From: Gemmatimonadota bacterium
GTDB taxonomy: Bacteria; Gemmatimonadota; Gemmatimonadetes; Longimicrobiales; Gaopeijiaceae
DNA: 64,000 nt
Assembly (NCBI GenBank): GCA_022340865.1
Contig: JAJDNC010000098.1
Span: 34,050 to 98,049, forward strand
Direction of reading: 5' to 3'
A program made the translations under genes and the position numbers. The notes under the pieces are model-generated. The model searched no databases and was not told the DNA's origin. It saw only the letters and a program-made list of their open reading frames with translations. Within the stretch, counting starts at the first letter, position 1. Every line of letters starts with the position of its first letter. Shown here piece by piece: positions 1 through 10,100 of the stretch.

Positions 1-1
1 C

Positions 2-673
2 CGGCTGTATCGACCCCTGGGCCTGGCGGACACGGGATTCCGGAGGGTGGAGGGCGGTGGCGCGGGGAATGGGGCCGGAGAGCCCCCGGGAACGCCGGCG
101 GCCGAGGCGGGCCCGTCGTCACCCGCCGCCGGCACCTTCGCCGCCACGTCCCACGGCAACCCCTATGAGTTCCGCATGGTGCACGACACCACGTTCGGGT
201 ACCGGTACTCCGGCGACCCGAACGCCTGGAGCGGGTGGCGTCGCCACACCCTGGTGGGCGAGGTGAACGACGGCAACGCGTTCCATGCCTTCCGCGGTGT
301 GGCCGGCCACGCGGGGCTCTTCTCCACCGCCGGGGATCTGAACGTCCTCCTCCAGGTCCTCCTGGACAGGGGCGAGTACGGCGGCCACCGATACGTGAGC
401 GCCCAGGTGGTGGACACGTTCATGACGCCCACGGGCGACGGGCAGGCCCTGGGATGGCAGGTGCCCACGTACGCGCCGGCGGGGAGCTTCGACCACACGG
501 GGTTCACGGGCACGTACGTGCTCGGCGTGCCCGTGCGGGGCCTCGCCGTGGTTCTGCTCACCAACCGCCAGAATGTCGGGGTGGACGCTCGGACCCTCTA
601 TCCGGATGTCGGCCCGCTCCGGCGGAGCGTGGCCGAGGCGCTCCTCACGCCGCCACCTTCGTCGTCACGGTGA
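2..673 (+). CDS. Serine hydrolase, beta-lactamase class C family (5' partial)
   Basis: The C-terminal 223 residues of a class C beta-lactamase-like serine hydrolase; the reading frame is open to the left edge, so the start and the SxxK nucleophile motif lie outside the window. The in-frame residues before the first internal GTG read RLYRPLGLADTGF, the usual PLGLxDTxF stretch of this family. Further right are the conserved segment GVAGHAGLFSTAGDL and HTGFTGT, the counterpart of the KTG motif. Such proteins are usually exported esterases, D-aminopeptidases or peptidoglycan-acting enzymes; the substrate cannot be told from this fragment. Its 3' end overlaps the convergent OsmC-family gene by 29 bp, so there is no room for a terminator between them. 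Confidence 0.85.
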   Translation, partial: RLYRPLGLADTGFRRVEGGGAGNGAGEPPGTPAAEAGPSSPAAGTFAATSHGNPYEFRMVHDTTFGYRYSGDPNAWSGWRRHTLVGEVNDGNAFHAFRGVAGHAGLFSTAGDLNVLLQVLLDRGEYGGHRYVSAQVVDTFMTPTGDGQALGWQVPTYAPAGSFDHTGFTGTYVLGVPVRGLAVVLLTNRQNVGVDARTLYPDVGPLRRSVAEALLTPPPSSSR

Positions 674-1025
674 AGGCCGGCGCCACCTCCATGTGCTTCT
701 TCACCGCGCACTGATCGGCGGCCCGGATGAGGGCGTCATGGTACTTCTGGGGGAAGTCCGGAGGCACCACGATGTCCAGTTCGATGCGCTCGATCATCCG
801 GGTCACCGGGCTCGAGTGCAACCGCTGCACGATCTTGATGCCGTCCGTGGGCAGGCCTCGGTGCTGGCAGAAGCCCAGCACGTAGATCCCGGCGCAGGTG
901 CCGATGGACGCGAGGAAGAGGGCGAACGGTGTCGGCGCAGTGCCGTCCTGGTTGGTCATGACCGTCATGTTGCCCATCAGCGCGTCCACCCGGGCCCCGC
1001 CGGGGAAGACGATGTCCATTTCCAT
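645..1025 (-). CDS. OsmC family protein
   Basis: A 126-residue OsmC/Ohr-fold protein. The family includes thiol-dependent peroxidases that reduce organic hydroperoxides in the cytoplasm, plus uncharacterised relatives. The central helix SIGTCAGIYVLGFCQHRG carries two cysteines, as in OsmC proteins where a cysteine pair is catalytic. The first is followed at a helix-like distance by the second, and a third cysteine lies near the C-terminus (ADQCAVKKHMEV). The frame is open further upstream, but the ATG at 1025 is chosen because GAGGAG lies 9 nt before it and the family fold begins there. It converges with, and overlaps, the serine hydrolase gene. It may be a YhfA-type OsmC relative rather than a true peroxidase. 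Confidence 0.8.
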   Translation of the reverse strand: MEMDIVFPGGARVDALMGNMTVMTNQDGTAPTPFALFLASIGTCAGIYVLGFCQHRGLPTDGIKIVQRLHSSPVTRMIERIELDIVVPPDFPQKYHDALIRAADQCAVKKHMEVAPAFTVTTKVAA

Positions 1026-1140
1026 GTGAGTGTGCTCCTCGAAGAGCGGTCCGGAGGACAGGGGAGGCAGTCCTCGTCGATTCGTCGGTATCAATAAGCC
1101 GCCGAACGTCGTCAGGGTTCCCGGGCGGGCCCCCCGGATG

Positions 1141-1183
1141 CACGACGCCCCGGCCGGCGGGAGGGCCGGCCGGGGCGGTCGTG
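1141..1183 (-). terminator. Long GC-rich hairpin between cupredoxin and OsmC genes
   Basis: The arms 1141-1158 (CACGACGCCCCGGCCGGC) and 1165-1183 pair over 18 bp with a single bulged base and a 6-nt loop. It lies 40 bp past the stop of the minus-strand cupredoxin gene and before the OsmC gene. There is no T tract on either side, so factor-assisted termination or transcript-end protection is more likely than a classical intrinsic terminator. Confidence 0.5.
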
Positions 1184-1224
1184 GTGGAACCCGGTCTCAG
1201 GAGCGGGCTACCACTGCTGCCGGA

Positions 1225-2088
1225 TTACGAGATCGTGAAGGGCAGCACCATCCCTTTCGCGAGGTGGGGCATGTCGCTCGCCGGATCGACCACGAAGCAG
1301 AGGGCGGCGTAGCTGCCCGGCGTCAGATCCAGGGAGACGTACTCCACGTCCCCTGGCGCCATGGGGGCGGCGCCTCCCAGGGACGTCCCCGGAATGGGGC
1401 CCTGGAACGTCTGGCCCCACTTGGCCAGGTCGTCCATGGTCTTTCCCGGGCCGAGCTTGATGAGCTCGAACTCGTGGGGCTGCTTGCCGTTGTTCACGAC
1501 CTTGACGACGTGATGGCCCGCGGTGAACGGAGTCGACGGCGCGAAGGCGAAGTCCACCAGGGCGAGGGTCATGTCACTCTTCGGCGCCGGCGCCGAGGGG
1601 GTCGTCGAGGGAACCACCGTGAGGCTCTTGATCATACCCTTGTCCACGTGCAGCACGTGGTCCGGCACGTCGACGACGCAGACGACGGCGTAGTTGCCGG
1701 GCTTGATCATGAGCGTGGCCTGGGTGTCGGACCCGGGCATGGGCGGGTTCACGCCGCCGGACGGCACCGCCCACGCGGGCGGCATGTCCAGCCCCGGCTT
1801 CAGGTCCGCGAACGCGGTCTTGAGGTCCGCCACGGTCTTGCCGCTGTCCAGGCGCACGAGCATGAGGTGATGGAGCGAAGGACCGTCGTTGTGCAGCACG
1901 ATGGTGGTCATCCCGGACTGGATCGTGTCCGGCCCCTGGAACATGAAGTCCTTGGCCGTGAAGTGGACCACGGGGGGCGTCGGCACGGCCGCCGTGGCGG
2001 CGGCTCCGCTGGCCTCCGGCTTCTTCCCCGTGCACGCACCGGCACCGAGCAACAGGACTCCCGCCACCGCGATCATCTGCACTCTCAT
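1225..2088 (-). CDS. Tandem cupredoxin-like lipoprotein
   Basis: A 287-residue predicted lipoprotein. The signal peptide ends in a lipobox with Cys19 (LLGAGAC). Two homologous cupredoxin-like domains follow at about residues 38-158 and 172-287. Each shows a complete candidate type-1 copper set in the right order: His73 or His74, Cys137, His147 and Met152 in the first; His205, Cys264, His275 and Met280 in the second, with HxxxxM kept in both. Blue-copper domains normally carry electrons or bind copper in the cell envelope; here the partner is unknown. The ATG at 2088 has AGGGAGG a few bases upstream. The next gene upstream on the same strand encodes a predicted outer-membrane protein, 162 bp away. 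Confidence 0.75.
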   Translation of the reverse strand: MRVQMIAVAGVLLLGAGACTGKKPEASGAAATAAVPTPPVVHFTAKDFMFQGPDTIQSGMTTIVLHNDGPSLHHLMLVRLDSGKTVADLKTAFADLKPGLDMPPAWAVPSGGVNPPMPGSDTQATLMIKPGNYAVVCVVDVPDHVLHVDKGMIKSLTVVPSTTPSAPAPKSDMTLALVDFAFAPSTPFTAGHHVVKVVNNGKQPHEFELIKLGPGKTMDDLAKWGQTFQGPIPGTSLGGAAPMAPGDVEYVSLDLTPGSYAALCFVVDPASDMPHLAKGMVLPFTIS

Positions 2089-2151
2089 GCGTTCCTCCCT
2101 GGATGTGAGAACCTCTTCGGCGACGCGGCGCCGACGATGTGACGGCTACTG

Positions 2152-2157
2152 ATAATA
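2152..2157 (-). promoter_or_regulatory. Candidate -10 element for the cupredoxin gene
   Basis: On the minus strand this reads TATTAT (5 of 6 to the sigma-70 consensus) inside an AT-rich island that is unusual for this genome, 63 nt before the cupredoxin ATG. No convincing -35 hexamer is found at 16-18 bp spacing, so this is only a candidate. Confidence 0.3.
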
Positions 2158-2250
2158 GTTACAAGTGGCCGCCAAGGATGGGGGCGCCGCCCCCCTCCCG
2201 CAAGAGCGACGTTCAGGCGGGGGGAGCCTGTGCTCCCGGTCCGGCCTCTC

Positions 2251-3027
2251 TCAGTTGAGGTCTCTGGACAGGATGAGCTTGAGGGTGGAGTGGTCCGAGC
2301 CGGCGGTGAGGCCGAAGCCAGCACCGACCTCGATGTCCACGTGGCGGACACCGTAGTCCAGGGCGCCGAAGATCTGCTGCGACTGTGCGGCCGCAGGCAG
2401 AAACCCGTCGAAGGGCCCGAAGTCTCCGTACTCCTCGACGGCCACGGCGAGCGTCGGCGAGACGTTGTAGGCCAGCCGCGTCGAGGGCGCGAAGTCCAGC
2501 TTCCCCGGGCCCCCCTCCCACGACGTGTCCAGGATGGGGTTGAGGATCACGTCCCAGGGGCCGAGATGCCACCCGACGATGGGCCGGATCTCCGACGTGA
2601 AGCGCCTGGAGTCCCAGTGCCTGGCATTGTAGCTGAACTCGAAGTTCGCGCCGTAGAAGAACGTCCGGTCCGCGGCGTGGGGCACGGCGAAGAGCGTACG
2701 CAGCTTGAACCCGTCGAGGGTGCCGCCGAGCCCGCGGCTCACGCTGTAGAGCGGGAGGTAGAGTCCCGCCTCGAACCAGTCGGTGACGCCGTAGGCCCAC
2801 TCGGGCACACCGATCCAGGCATGGTTGGAGATCACGGCACCGGGAAACGCCGGCGTCCTCGAGCCCGAAGGCGTGAAGTTGTCGTGCAGCGTCAGGTTGA
2901 ACACACCCGGGGGCGCCAGGTCGCCGTCGTAGACCTGGATCTCGTCTGTCTGCGCGGCGCCCGCGCGGGGACAGAGGGCCAGGGCGAGGAGTACCGCCAC
3001 GGGCCAGCTTGGGAGGGTCTTCTTCAC
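2251..3027 (-). CDS. Predicted outer-membrane beta-barrel protein (Phenol_MetA_deg-like)
   Basis: A 258-residue protein with a Sec signal peptide (about residues 1-24, ending AGAAQT) and no other hydrophobic helices. The mature part is rich in alternating aromatic and polar residues, for example WFEAGLYLPLYS and RTFFYGANFEFSYNARHW. It ends in short strands, as expected of a small outer-membrane barrel. It resembles proteins often annotated as transporter or phenol-degradation MetA-pathway outer-membrane protein; that label says little about substrate. It lies between the M1 peptidase gene and the cupredoxin lipoprotein gene on the same strand, with 72 bp and 162 bp gaps. Co-expression is possible but no shared function is evident. 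Confidence 0.6.
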   Translation of the reverse strand: MKKTLPSWPVAVLLALALCPRAGAAQTDEIQVYDGDLAPPGVFNLTLHDNFTPSGSRTPAFPGAVISNHAWIGVPEWAYGVTDWFEAGLYLPLYSVSRGLGGTLDGFKLRTLFAVPHAADRTFFYGANFEFSYNARHWDSRRFTSEIRPIVGWHLGPWDVILNPILDTSWEGGPGKLDFAPSTRLAYNVSPTLAVAVEEYGDFGPFDGFLPAAAQSQQIFGALDYGVRHVDIEVGAGFGLTAGSDHSTLKLILSRDLN

Positions 3028-3099
3028 GATGCCTCTATCGTGGTGGGAGTGGCCTGGTGCGCGCGAGCGCCCGCGCCTCGATGCGTCGGACCGGGCGCG

Positions 3100-5181
3100 T
3101 CAGCCGCTGCCGTAGCACCGGGATGATCCGAAGCCGAAAAAGCCGCCGCCCTGTTGCTGCGCGAGGCCCGGCTCCCGCGGCCACACGTTGTCGGTGATGT
3201 CGTTGTCGGGGAACCGGCACCCCGGATCGAGCATCACCTTGTCGACCTTGCGTCCCCCGAAGTCGAGCACGGCGTCGAACGTCCGGTTCCCCGCGAACCA
3301 CACGTCCACGGGCCACCGGACGATGGCGGACGTGTCGCTCACCATCGTGGCGTTCGCCATGGGCCGGAGCGCCGGACCGGTGGCGGGGAAGAAGACCTTC
3401 AGCACCACCGGCGACGGCATGTCGCCGTCCTGACGCACGGTGACCGTCGTACGGGAACCGCTCTGGACCACCTTCTGGATGGAGCCGTCCACCGCATCGG
3501 TGGTGAAGAGCCAGTAGTACCAGAACCAGTCGAGGTCCCGGCCCAGGGCGTTGTCCATGAAGTACGCGTAGTCCCACGGAGAGGGGTGCTTGAAGCGCCA
3601 CGCCTTCGCGTACCCGCTCATGGCCCGCCACACCGCGCTGTCCCCCACCACGCCCCCCAGCGCCGAGAGCATCATGGGCGCCTTCGAGTACGCCTGGAAC
3701 GAGTACATCGGGCCGCCGTAGTTGGCGTCCCACATGAGCGGTGCCTCGCGCTCGTTGCCGCTGATGCGCCCATAGGACTGGCCCAGCCCGTCCAGGTTCA
3801 CCGGCCGGCCCATGCGGTCGTCGCGGGACAGGATGTTCATGTACTGGTTGAAGCCCTCGTCCATGAAGCCGTACCACGTCTCGTTCGTGCCCACCATCAT
3901 GGGCCACCACTGGTGGCCGGTCTCGTGGTCGGCCGCTCCCACGCTGGACATGATGAACATGGGGTACTCCATCCCCATCTCCGGCCCGTCCACGATGGTG
4001 AGCTGGGGGAACGTGTAGGGCATCCACAGCTTCGAGTAGAACTGGAGGGCGTGACGCACCGTGGGTCCGGCGTCGGCGTAGCGCTGGGCGTCGCCGGGGA
4101 GGTAGAGGATGTTGATGGGGACCCGTCCCTTCCCGGGGATGGTGGCGCGGCTCACGTCCCACACGAACTGGTTGGAGGTGGCCCAGGCCACGTCGCCCAC
4201 GGTATCGGCGACGAAATGCCAGCTCACTCGACCTTCGGAGTTCCCCGCGGCGGTGGACTTGCCGGGCCCGCGCACGCCTGCGGGCACGACGTTGAGCGTG
4301 GTGTCGGCGTCCAGGGCGTGGGACAGGCGCTCACGCTCGGCGGCGGTGAGGACCTGGTCCGGGTTCTGGAGGACGCCCGTGGCCCCGACGATCCAACCGG
4401 CCGGCACGTCGATGGTGACGTCGAAGTGGCCGAAGTTGTTGTAGAACTCCGAGGGTCCGAGATACGGATCGGTATCCCACCCGCGCAGGTCGTCGTACAC
4501 CGCCACCCTGGGATACCACTGGCCCACCTGATACAGCGAGTCGGCCCAGCGGCCCATGCGCTCGCCGCGCTCTCCCGCCGGAACGAGCGGCACCTCGAAG
4601 CTCCAGTCGGCCTGCAGGGTGTCGACGCCGTGGGCGGGGATGGGGTTGGTCAGCACGATGCGCGCCGAGGTCTGGTCGAGGCCGTAGACGGCCAGCTGCG
4701 CCTGCGGCTGGGCGCCGCGGCGTCGGCGGCGCATGGGTGGCGGATCCAGGTTCACGTCCTGACCGTTGACGGCGAGCCGGGAGATCTTCATCCCGCCGGT
4801 GAGGGAGGGCACCGACTCGAGCTTGGGCACGTCCGGCGCGAAGATGTTCTGGTCCAGGCGGAGCTGGATGCTCGTCAGGGCCGAGTTGCTGTTGTTGTGG
4901 ATCACCGCCGTCTCTCGCCCGGTGACGGTGGACGTGGTGGGGTCGAGGCTCGCGTGGATCGTGTAGTCCATCCAGAGCTGCCAGTACTTGGGTCCGGGCC
5001 TCCCGGTGGGGCCGCGGGTTCCCGCCTCCCACGCCCTGCGGATCATGTCCGTGTGGGGCAGGGCCCGCTGGATCGGGCGCGGCAGGGACGCCTCGGTGGC
5101 CCCGGGGCTCTGGGCGAGGGCGGGCACGGGAGCGGCGAAAGCGGCCGCCAGGGAGAGCGCGAACCATGATCTGGCGTTCAT
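3100..5181 (-). CDS. M1 family zinc metallopeptidase, exported
   Basis: A 693-residue secreted aminopeptidase-type enzyme of the gluzincin M1 family. A signal peptide (residues 1-24, cleaved near ALAQ) is followed by the N-terminal beta-sandwich and the catalytic domain. The zinc motif HETGH (419-423) and the third ligand Glu442 are in the exact HExxH-x18-E spacing, and GMEYP at 403-407 matches the family GxMEN substrate-binding motif. The frame is open for another 21 codons upstream. The ATG at 5181 is preferred because it starts the signal peptide and has AAAGGA 5 nt upstream. It probably trims peptides in the periplasm or outside the cell, consistent with the many other peptidases in this window. 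Confidence 0.9.
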   Translation of the reverse strand: MNARSWFALSLAAAFAAPVPALAQSPGATEASLPRPIQRALPHTDMIRRAWEAGTRGPTGRPGPKYWQLWMDYTIHASLDPTTSTVTGRETAVIHNNSNSALTSIQLRLDQNIFAPDVPKLESVPSLTGGMKISRLAVNGQDVNLDPPPMRRRRRGAQPQAQLAVYGLDQTSARIVLTNPIPAHGVDTLQADWSFEVPLVPAGERGERMGRWADSLYQVGQWYPRVAVYDDLRGWDTDPYLGPSEFYNNFGHFDVTIDVPAGWIVGATGVLQNPDQVLTAAERERLSHALDADTTLNVVPAGVRGPGKSTAAGNSEGRVSWHFVADTVGDVAWATSNQFVWDVSRATIPGKGRVPINILYLPGDAQRYADAGPTVRHALQFYSKLWMPYTFPQLTIVDGPEMGMEYPMFIMSSVGAADHETGHQWWPMMVGTNETWYGFMDEGFNQYMNILSRDDRMGRPVNLDGLGQSYGRISGNEREAPLMWDANYGGPMYSFQAYSKAPMMLSALGGVVGDSAVWRAMSGYAKAWRFKHPSPWDYAYFMDNALGRDLDWFWYYWLFTTDAVDGSIQKVVQSGSRTTVTVRQDGDMPSPVVLKVFFPATGPALRPMANATMVSDTSAIVRWPVDVWFAGNRTFDAVLDFGGRKVDKVMLDPGCRFPDNDITDNVWPREPGLAQQQGGGFFGFGSSRCYGSG

Positions 5182-5329
5182 GCGATTCCTTTGATGTTCG
5201 ACGGACCGTAATCTGGGCATGATACCACGGACCCCGGAGCACACAAGGAGGCCAACCCGATCGGCGCCGACCCGCGCCGCCCGAGATCCAAGCCCGCACC
5301 GACGAGGTCCCGACGCCGGAGCGCCCGCG

Positions 5330-7039
5330 TCAGGGCACCGAGGTCACCCCGCCCGGGCCGATCCAGTCGTACATGTGCTCTCGGTGCATGAGGCGCCACC
5401 GTGTGGGCCAGACCGTCTCCTGCCAGTCCAACGGCTCCCCGAGAGGCTGTGCGCGCGCGGCGCGGTCCAGGGCGGAGCGGAGGTCGCTCCGCTGCCGCGC
5501 GCCCAGGGCGTCGGATGCGATGGAGACGAAGAGCACGGTGCCGCTTCGGCTCACGAGGTCCAGCCACTGCCGGTTGAACGCCCAGGGGACGTCCCGGGTG
5601 ACGCCGACACAGTCGGGGTCCGCCCCGTAGAACGCGCCCTGCTGCGCCGCCCGGAACGCCAGGGAGTTCACGCCCATCTTCCTCGTGCGCGCCCACTCCT
5701 TGCCGCTGGTGTCGTCGCCGACGCGGCACATGTCGAAGGCCCCAGCCGACAGGTGGCTCACCGTGTTGCAGCCGGTGACGAGGGTGTCACCCGCTCCGGC
5801 GCGGATGGCCCCGTAGAGGTCGTTCAGGACCTCGGCCGTCGTCCGTGCCGAGCCCGTGGTGAAGGTCCAATCGTCCTTGGTCAGGGCGGCACCCATCTGG
5901 AAGCCCCAGCGCCCGAACACGTCGTAGGTGGAGTAGTCGTGCTTGATGAGCTCGAAGCCCCATCCACGAAGTCGTGCCATGTCCGCAGCGACCTTGTGCA
6001 GGACCTCGGGGACCGTCGGATCCAGCTTCCCATGGTCCCGGGGCAGTCGCCAGCCTTCCGGGGCGTCGTCGGGTGCCAGCAGGGGGCGGATCCAGATGCC
6101 GGGCCGGGCGCCGGCGGCCCGGACGTCGCCGGCCAGCCTCGCCATGTCCGGGAACTTCTCGTTGCCGCGATCCCAGAGGCCTCGGCCCTTCCCGGCGCTT
6201 CCCCGTTCGGGCTGCCAGCCGTCGTCGATGACCGCGAAGGGTCGATTCGGGCCCGTGGGGGACAGCTCCGCGATGCGCCGGGCGTCGGTGAGGACCGAGG
6301 CGGCGCTGTTGTTGCCGTAGGCCCAGTACCAATCGTTGTGCCCGTAGACGGGCTGGGAAGGCACGCGCGGGCTCGCGCACATCCGGCGGCAGAGCTCGTG
6401 TACCGCCGAGAACGCCGACTCGCCGGGCCGGCCGGCGCGGCAGACCACCTCGCAGACGGCGAGGGCCCGAGCGCCCAGGCGCACCCCCGAGCCGCCGCTG
6501 CGCACGTCCGCCCACAGGCTGATCCCCTCGGAGTCGGCCTGCCAGAAGCAGAGCGCCGCGGCCCCGGTGCGCACACCGTACGCGTGGGTGACCTCGCCGT
6601 CCCAGGCGGAGAAGTACCAGGGCATCACCCGGTCCGGGACGAAGCCGCGCCACTCGAGATCTCCGTAGCCACGCTCCCACGCGTCACCCAGGAGAAGGCG
6701 GATGGCGGAGAGGTCGCCACGCCACCGCAGGTGCACGCGCAGCACGGATGCCGATGGCGCGGTGAGGGTCACGCGCAGGGCGTCCGACACCTCCGCGGCC
6801 GTCACCGTCGTCTGTCCGCTCTCCCATCCGCCGCCCCCGACGCTGCGCAGCTCGAGGTGTCCCCCCTCGGCCTGGACCATGACGCTGTCGGGTGGGCGAA
6901 GCAGGTCGAGGAAGGAGTGACGCCCGCGTGGCACGGGCCCGTGGGCGCGTGCGCGCTCCTCCGCAACTCCGGGGAGCGGAAGAGTCAGGCCGACCGCTGA
7001 GAGAGTGCTCCGCTGGATGAACTCACGGCGGGAAGGCAT
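5330..7039 (-). CDS. Tat-exported GH36-like (clan GH-D) glycoside hydrolase
   Basis: A 569-residue enzyme with a twin-arginine signal (SRREFIQ at residues 3-9, then a short hydrophobic stretch to about 26), so it is probably folded in the cytoplasm before export. The catalytic TIM barrel starts near residue 225. LIKHDY (364-369) carries Asp368 in the position of the GH36/GH27 nucleophile, and GDDTS (441-445) supplies the likely acid/base. AVIDDGW at 269-275 is another clan signature. Relatives include alpha-galactosidases and related exo-glycosidases; the true substrate is not predictable here. The tatC gene needed for this export route is in the same window at 27149. The Shine-Dalgarno sequence is weak. 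Confidence 0.75.
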   Translation of the reverse strand: MPSRREFIQRSTLSAVGLTLPLPGVAEERARAHGPVPRGRHSFLDLLRPPDSVMVQAEGGHLELRSVGGGGWESGQTTVTAAEVSDALRVTLTAPSASVLRVHLRWRGDLSAIRLLLGDAWERGYGDLEWRGFVPDRVMPWYFSAWDGEVTHAYGVRTGAAALCFWQADSEGISLWADVRSGGSGVRLGARALAVCEVVCRAGRPGESAFSAVHELCRRMCASPRVPSQPVYGHNDWYWAYGNNSAASVLTDARRIAELSPTGPNRPFAVIDDGWQPERGSAGKGRGLWDRGNEKFPDMARLAGDVRAAGARPGIWIRPLLAPDDAPEGWRLPRDHGKLDPTVPEVLHKVAADMARLRGWGFELIKHDYSTYDVFGRWGFQMGAALTKDDWTFTTGSARTTAEVLNDLYGAIRAGAGDTLVTGCNTVSHLSAGAFDMCRVGDDTSGKEWARTRKMGVNSLAFRAAQQGAFYGADPDCVGVTRDVPWAFNRQWLDLVSRSGTVLFVSIASDALGARQRSDLRSALDRAARAQPLGEPLDWQETVWPTRWRLMHREHMYDWIGPGGVTSVP

Positions 7040-7165
7040 CGACGGCCCCCGGCTGGAAGGTTGGCTCCGGCCTCAACGTGTCGTGACCGACAGGGCGCGG
7101 GCAAGCGGAGAGGCGGGTCGGCTCCCCCGCGAGCCGGGCCACCTCCGGTCCGACTACCTGTCGCC

Positions 7166-10100
7166 TCAATCCCCGTGCGCGAGTACCTCCGCTCCGGCAG
7201 GCGCCGGCTCCGCGTGCTTCCGCACCGCCCGGTCTCCCACCCACCTCTGGAACTGGTCCATGTAGGTGTAGACCACCGGTGTGACATAGAGCGTGATGAG
7301 CTGCGAGAAAGCCAGGCCGCCCACCACCGCGATCCCCAGGGGGCGTCGGGACTCGGATCCCGCCCCCGTCCCCAGGGCGATGGGCAGAGTCGCCATCAGC
7401 GCGGCTACGGTGGTCATCATGATGGGCCGGAACCGGATGCTGCACGCCTGGAGGATGGCGTCCACGGGGCTCTTGCCCTCGTTCCGCTCGGCATCCAGGG
7501 CGAAGTCGATCATCATGATGGCGTTCTTCTTCACGAGCCCCACCAGCATGATCACGCCCACAAACGAGTAGACGCTCAGGTCGGTGCGTGTCACATACAG
7601 CGTGAGCAGCGCGCCGAACGCGGCGAACGGGATTCCGCTGAGGATGGTGACGGGGTGGATGAAGCTCTCGTAGAGGATCCCCAGCACCACGTAGATGACG
7701 AAGACGGCCATGCCGAGGAGGAGCAGGAGGCCCTTCTGGGTGTCCTGGAAAGCCTGGGCGGTGCCCGAGAACGTCGTGGTCACCGTGGAGGGAAGCACCT
7801 GGGCCGCGGCGCTCTGCACGGCATTCACCGCGTCGCCCAGCGCCACGTTGGGCGCCAGATTGAACGACAGCGTCACCGAGGGGACCTGCCCCGAGTGGTT
7901 CACCGCCACCGGGCCCACCCCCCGGCTCAGCGTCGCCACCGAGCCCATGGGCACCAGCGTGCCGTTCGACGAGCGCACGTAGAGCTGGTTCAGGGCCGAG
8001 ATGTCCCGCTGGTACTTGGGCAGCAGCTCCATGATCACCCAGTACTCGTCGTCCTGGGTGTAGATGGTCGAGACCTGCCTGGATCCGTACGCGTCGTACA
8101 GAGCCATCTCGATCTGTTGGGCAGTCACGCCCATCGACGACGCGCGCTCCCGATCGATGTGCACGTTGATCTGGGGGTTGCCGATCTTCAGGTCCGACGT
8201 CACGTCGGTGAGCTGTGGCATCGCCGCGAGGCGCCGCTCGAGCTCCCGGGATGCGGCGTACAGCGTGTCTATGTCGGCGCTCTGGAGCGTGTACTGATAC
8301 AGGCTCTGGGCGAAGCGACCGCCGATGCGGATGGGTGGCGGGTTCTGCAGGAACACACGGAGGCCGGTGACGTGCGAGAACTTCTGCGACAGCTCGCGGA
8401 TCACGTCGTTGATGGGCAGGCGCTCGCCACGCGGCTTCAGGTGGATGCTCAAACGGCCGGTGTTCGCACCGCCGCCGAACCCGCCCCCCATGAAGGACAT
8501 GTACGCCTCGACGTTCGGGTCCGCCTGGATGATGGCGTTGATCTGCTTCGTGTGGGCCACCATGTCCTGGAACGCGATGCCCTGGGCCGCCTCCGTGCTC
8601 CCTTCGATGTGCCCGTTGTCCTCGCTGGGCAGGAATCCCTTGGGCACGATCAGGAAGAGTCCGACCGTGGCCGCCAGGACGCCTGCGGAGAACACCATGG
8701 TGGCACGCCGACGGCCCATGACCCACTGCAAGGTGCGCTCGTAGACGCCCAGAACGCGGTTGTAGACGCGCTCGGACCACTCGTAGACCTTGCCGTGGTG
8801 GGCCTCCTTGCTGGGCCTGAGGAAGCGGCTCGCCAGCATGGGCGTCAGCGTCAGGGAAACGAAGCCGGACACGAGGATGGCCGTGGCGATGGTCACGGCG
8901 AACTCGTGGAAGAGCCGGCCGAGGATCCCACCCATGAACAGGATGGGGATGAAGACCGCCGTGAGGGACAGGGTCATGGAGAGGATGGTGAAGCCGATCT
9001 CCCGCGACCCGTCCAGCGCCGCCTGCATGGGCTCCTTACCCATCTCCATGTGGCGGACGATGTTCTCGAGCATGACGATGGCATCGTCCACCACGAAGCC
9101 CACGCATAAGGTGAGGGCCATCAAGGAGAGGTTGTCCAGGCTGTACCCCATGAGGTACATGACCGAGAACGTCCCCACGATGGACATGGGCAGCGCCAGG
9201 CTGGGGATGACGGTCGCCGACAGGTTCCTCAAGAAGAGGAAGATGACCATCACCACCAGGAAGAGCGTCAGGAGCAGCGTGAACTTGACCTCGCTCACCG
9301 ACTGCTGGATGGAGACCGAGCGGTCGTAGAGGATCTGGATGTTCACGCCGGCGGGGATCTGCGTGCGCAGCTTGTTCACCTGCGCCCGCACGCCGCGGGC
9401 CACGGCGACCGTGTTGGTCCCCGGCTGCCGCTGGATGGCCAGGATGATCGCCGGCCCACCGTTGAACCACGACGCCGTGCGATTGTTCTGGACGTCGTCG
9501 AGGACGTTCCCCAGGTCACCGAGGTGCACCGGGGCACCGTTGCGGTACGTCACCACCAGCTTGCGGAACGCGGCGGCATCGTGGAGCTGTCCGCTGGCCT
9601 GCACGGTATAGGCGTGATCGGGACCCCAGAGCACGCCGGAAGGCAAATTCACGTTTCCCGACGCGATGGCCGAGGCCACCTCGTCGATGCCGATGCCGCG
9701 CTGCGCCAGCGACGCCGGATCGAGCTGCACGCGCACCGCGTACTTCTGCGCTCCGAACACGGACACCTCGGCCACCCCGTCCACCGTGGAGATGTGCTGG
9801 GCGAGGACGGTCTCGGCATAGTGGTCCAGCTCCGAGATGGGCATGGACTCGGTGGTGAGCGCGTAGAACAGGATCGGCGACGCCGCGGGGTTGGACTTGC
9901 GGATGGACGGGGACCGCATTTCCTGGGGAAGCCGCCGCATGGCCGCGCTCACCGCGGATTGAACGTCCTGCGCGGCGGCGTCGATGTTCCTGCTCAGCTC
10001 GAACTGGAGCGTGAGGCTGGTGGATCCCGTCGTGCTCCTGGACGTCATGTCCGTGAGGCCCGGGATGGTGGCGAACTGACGCTCCAGCGGGGTGGCTACG

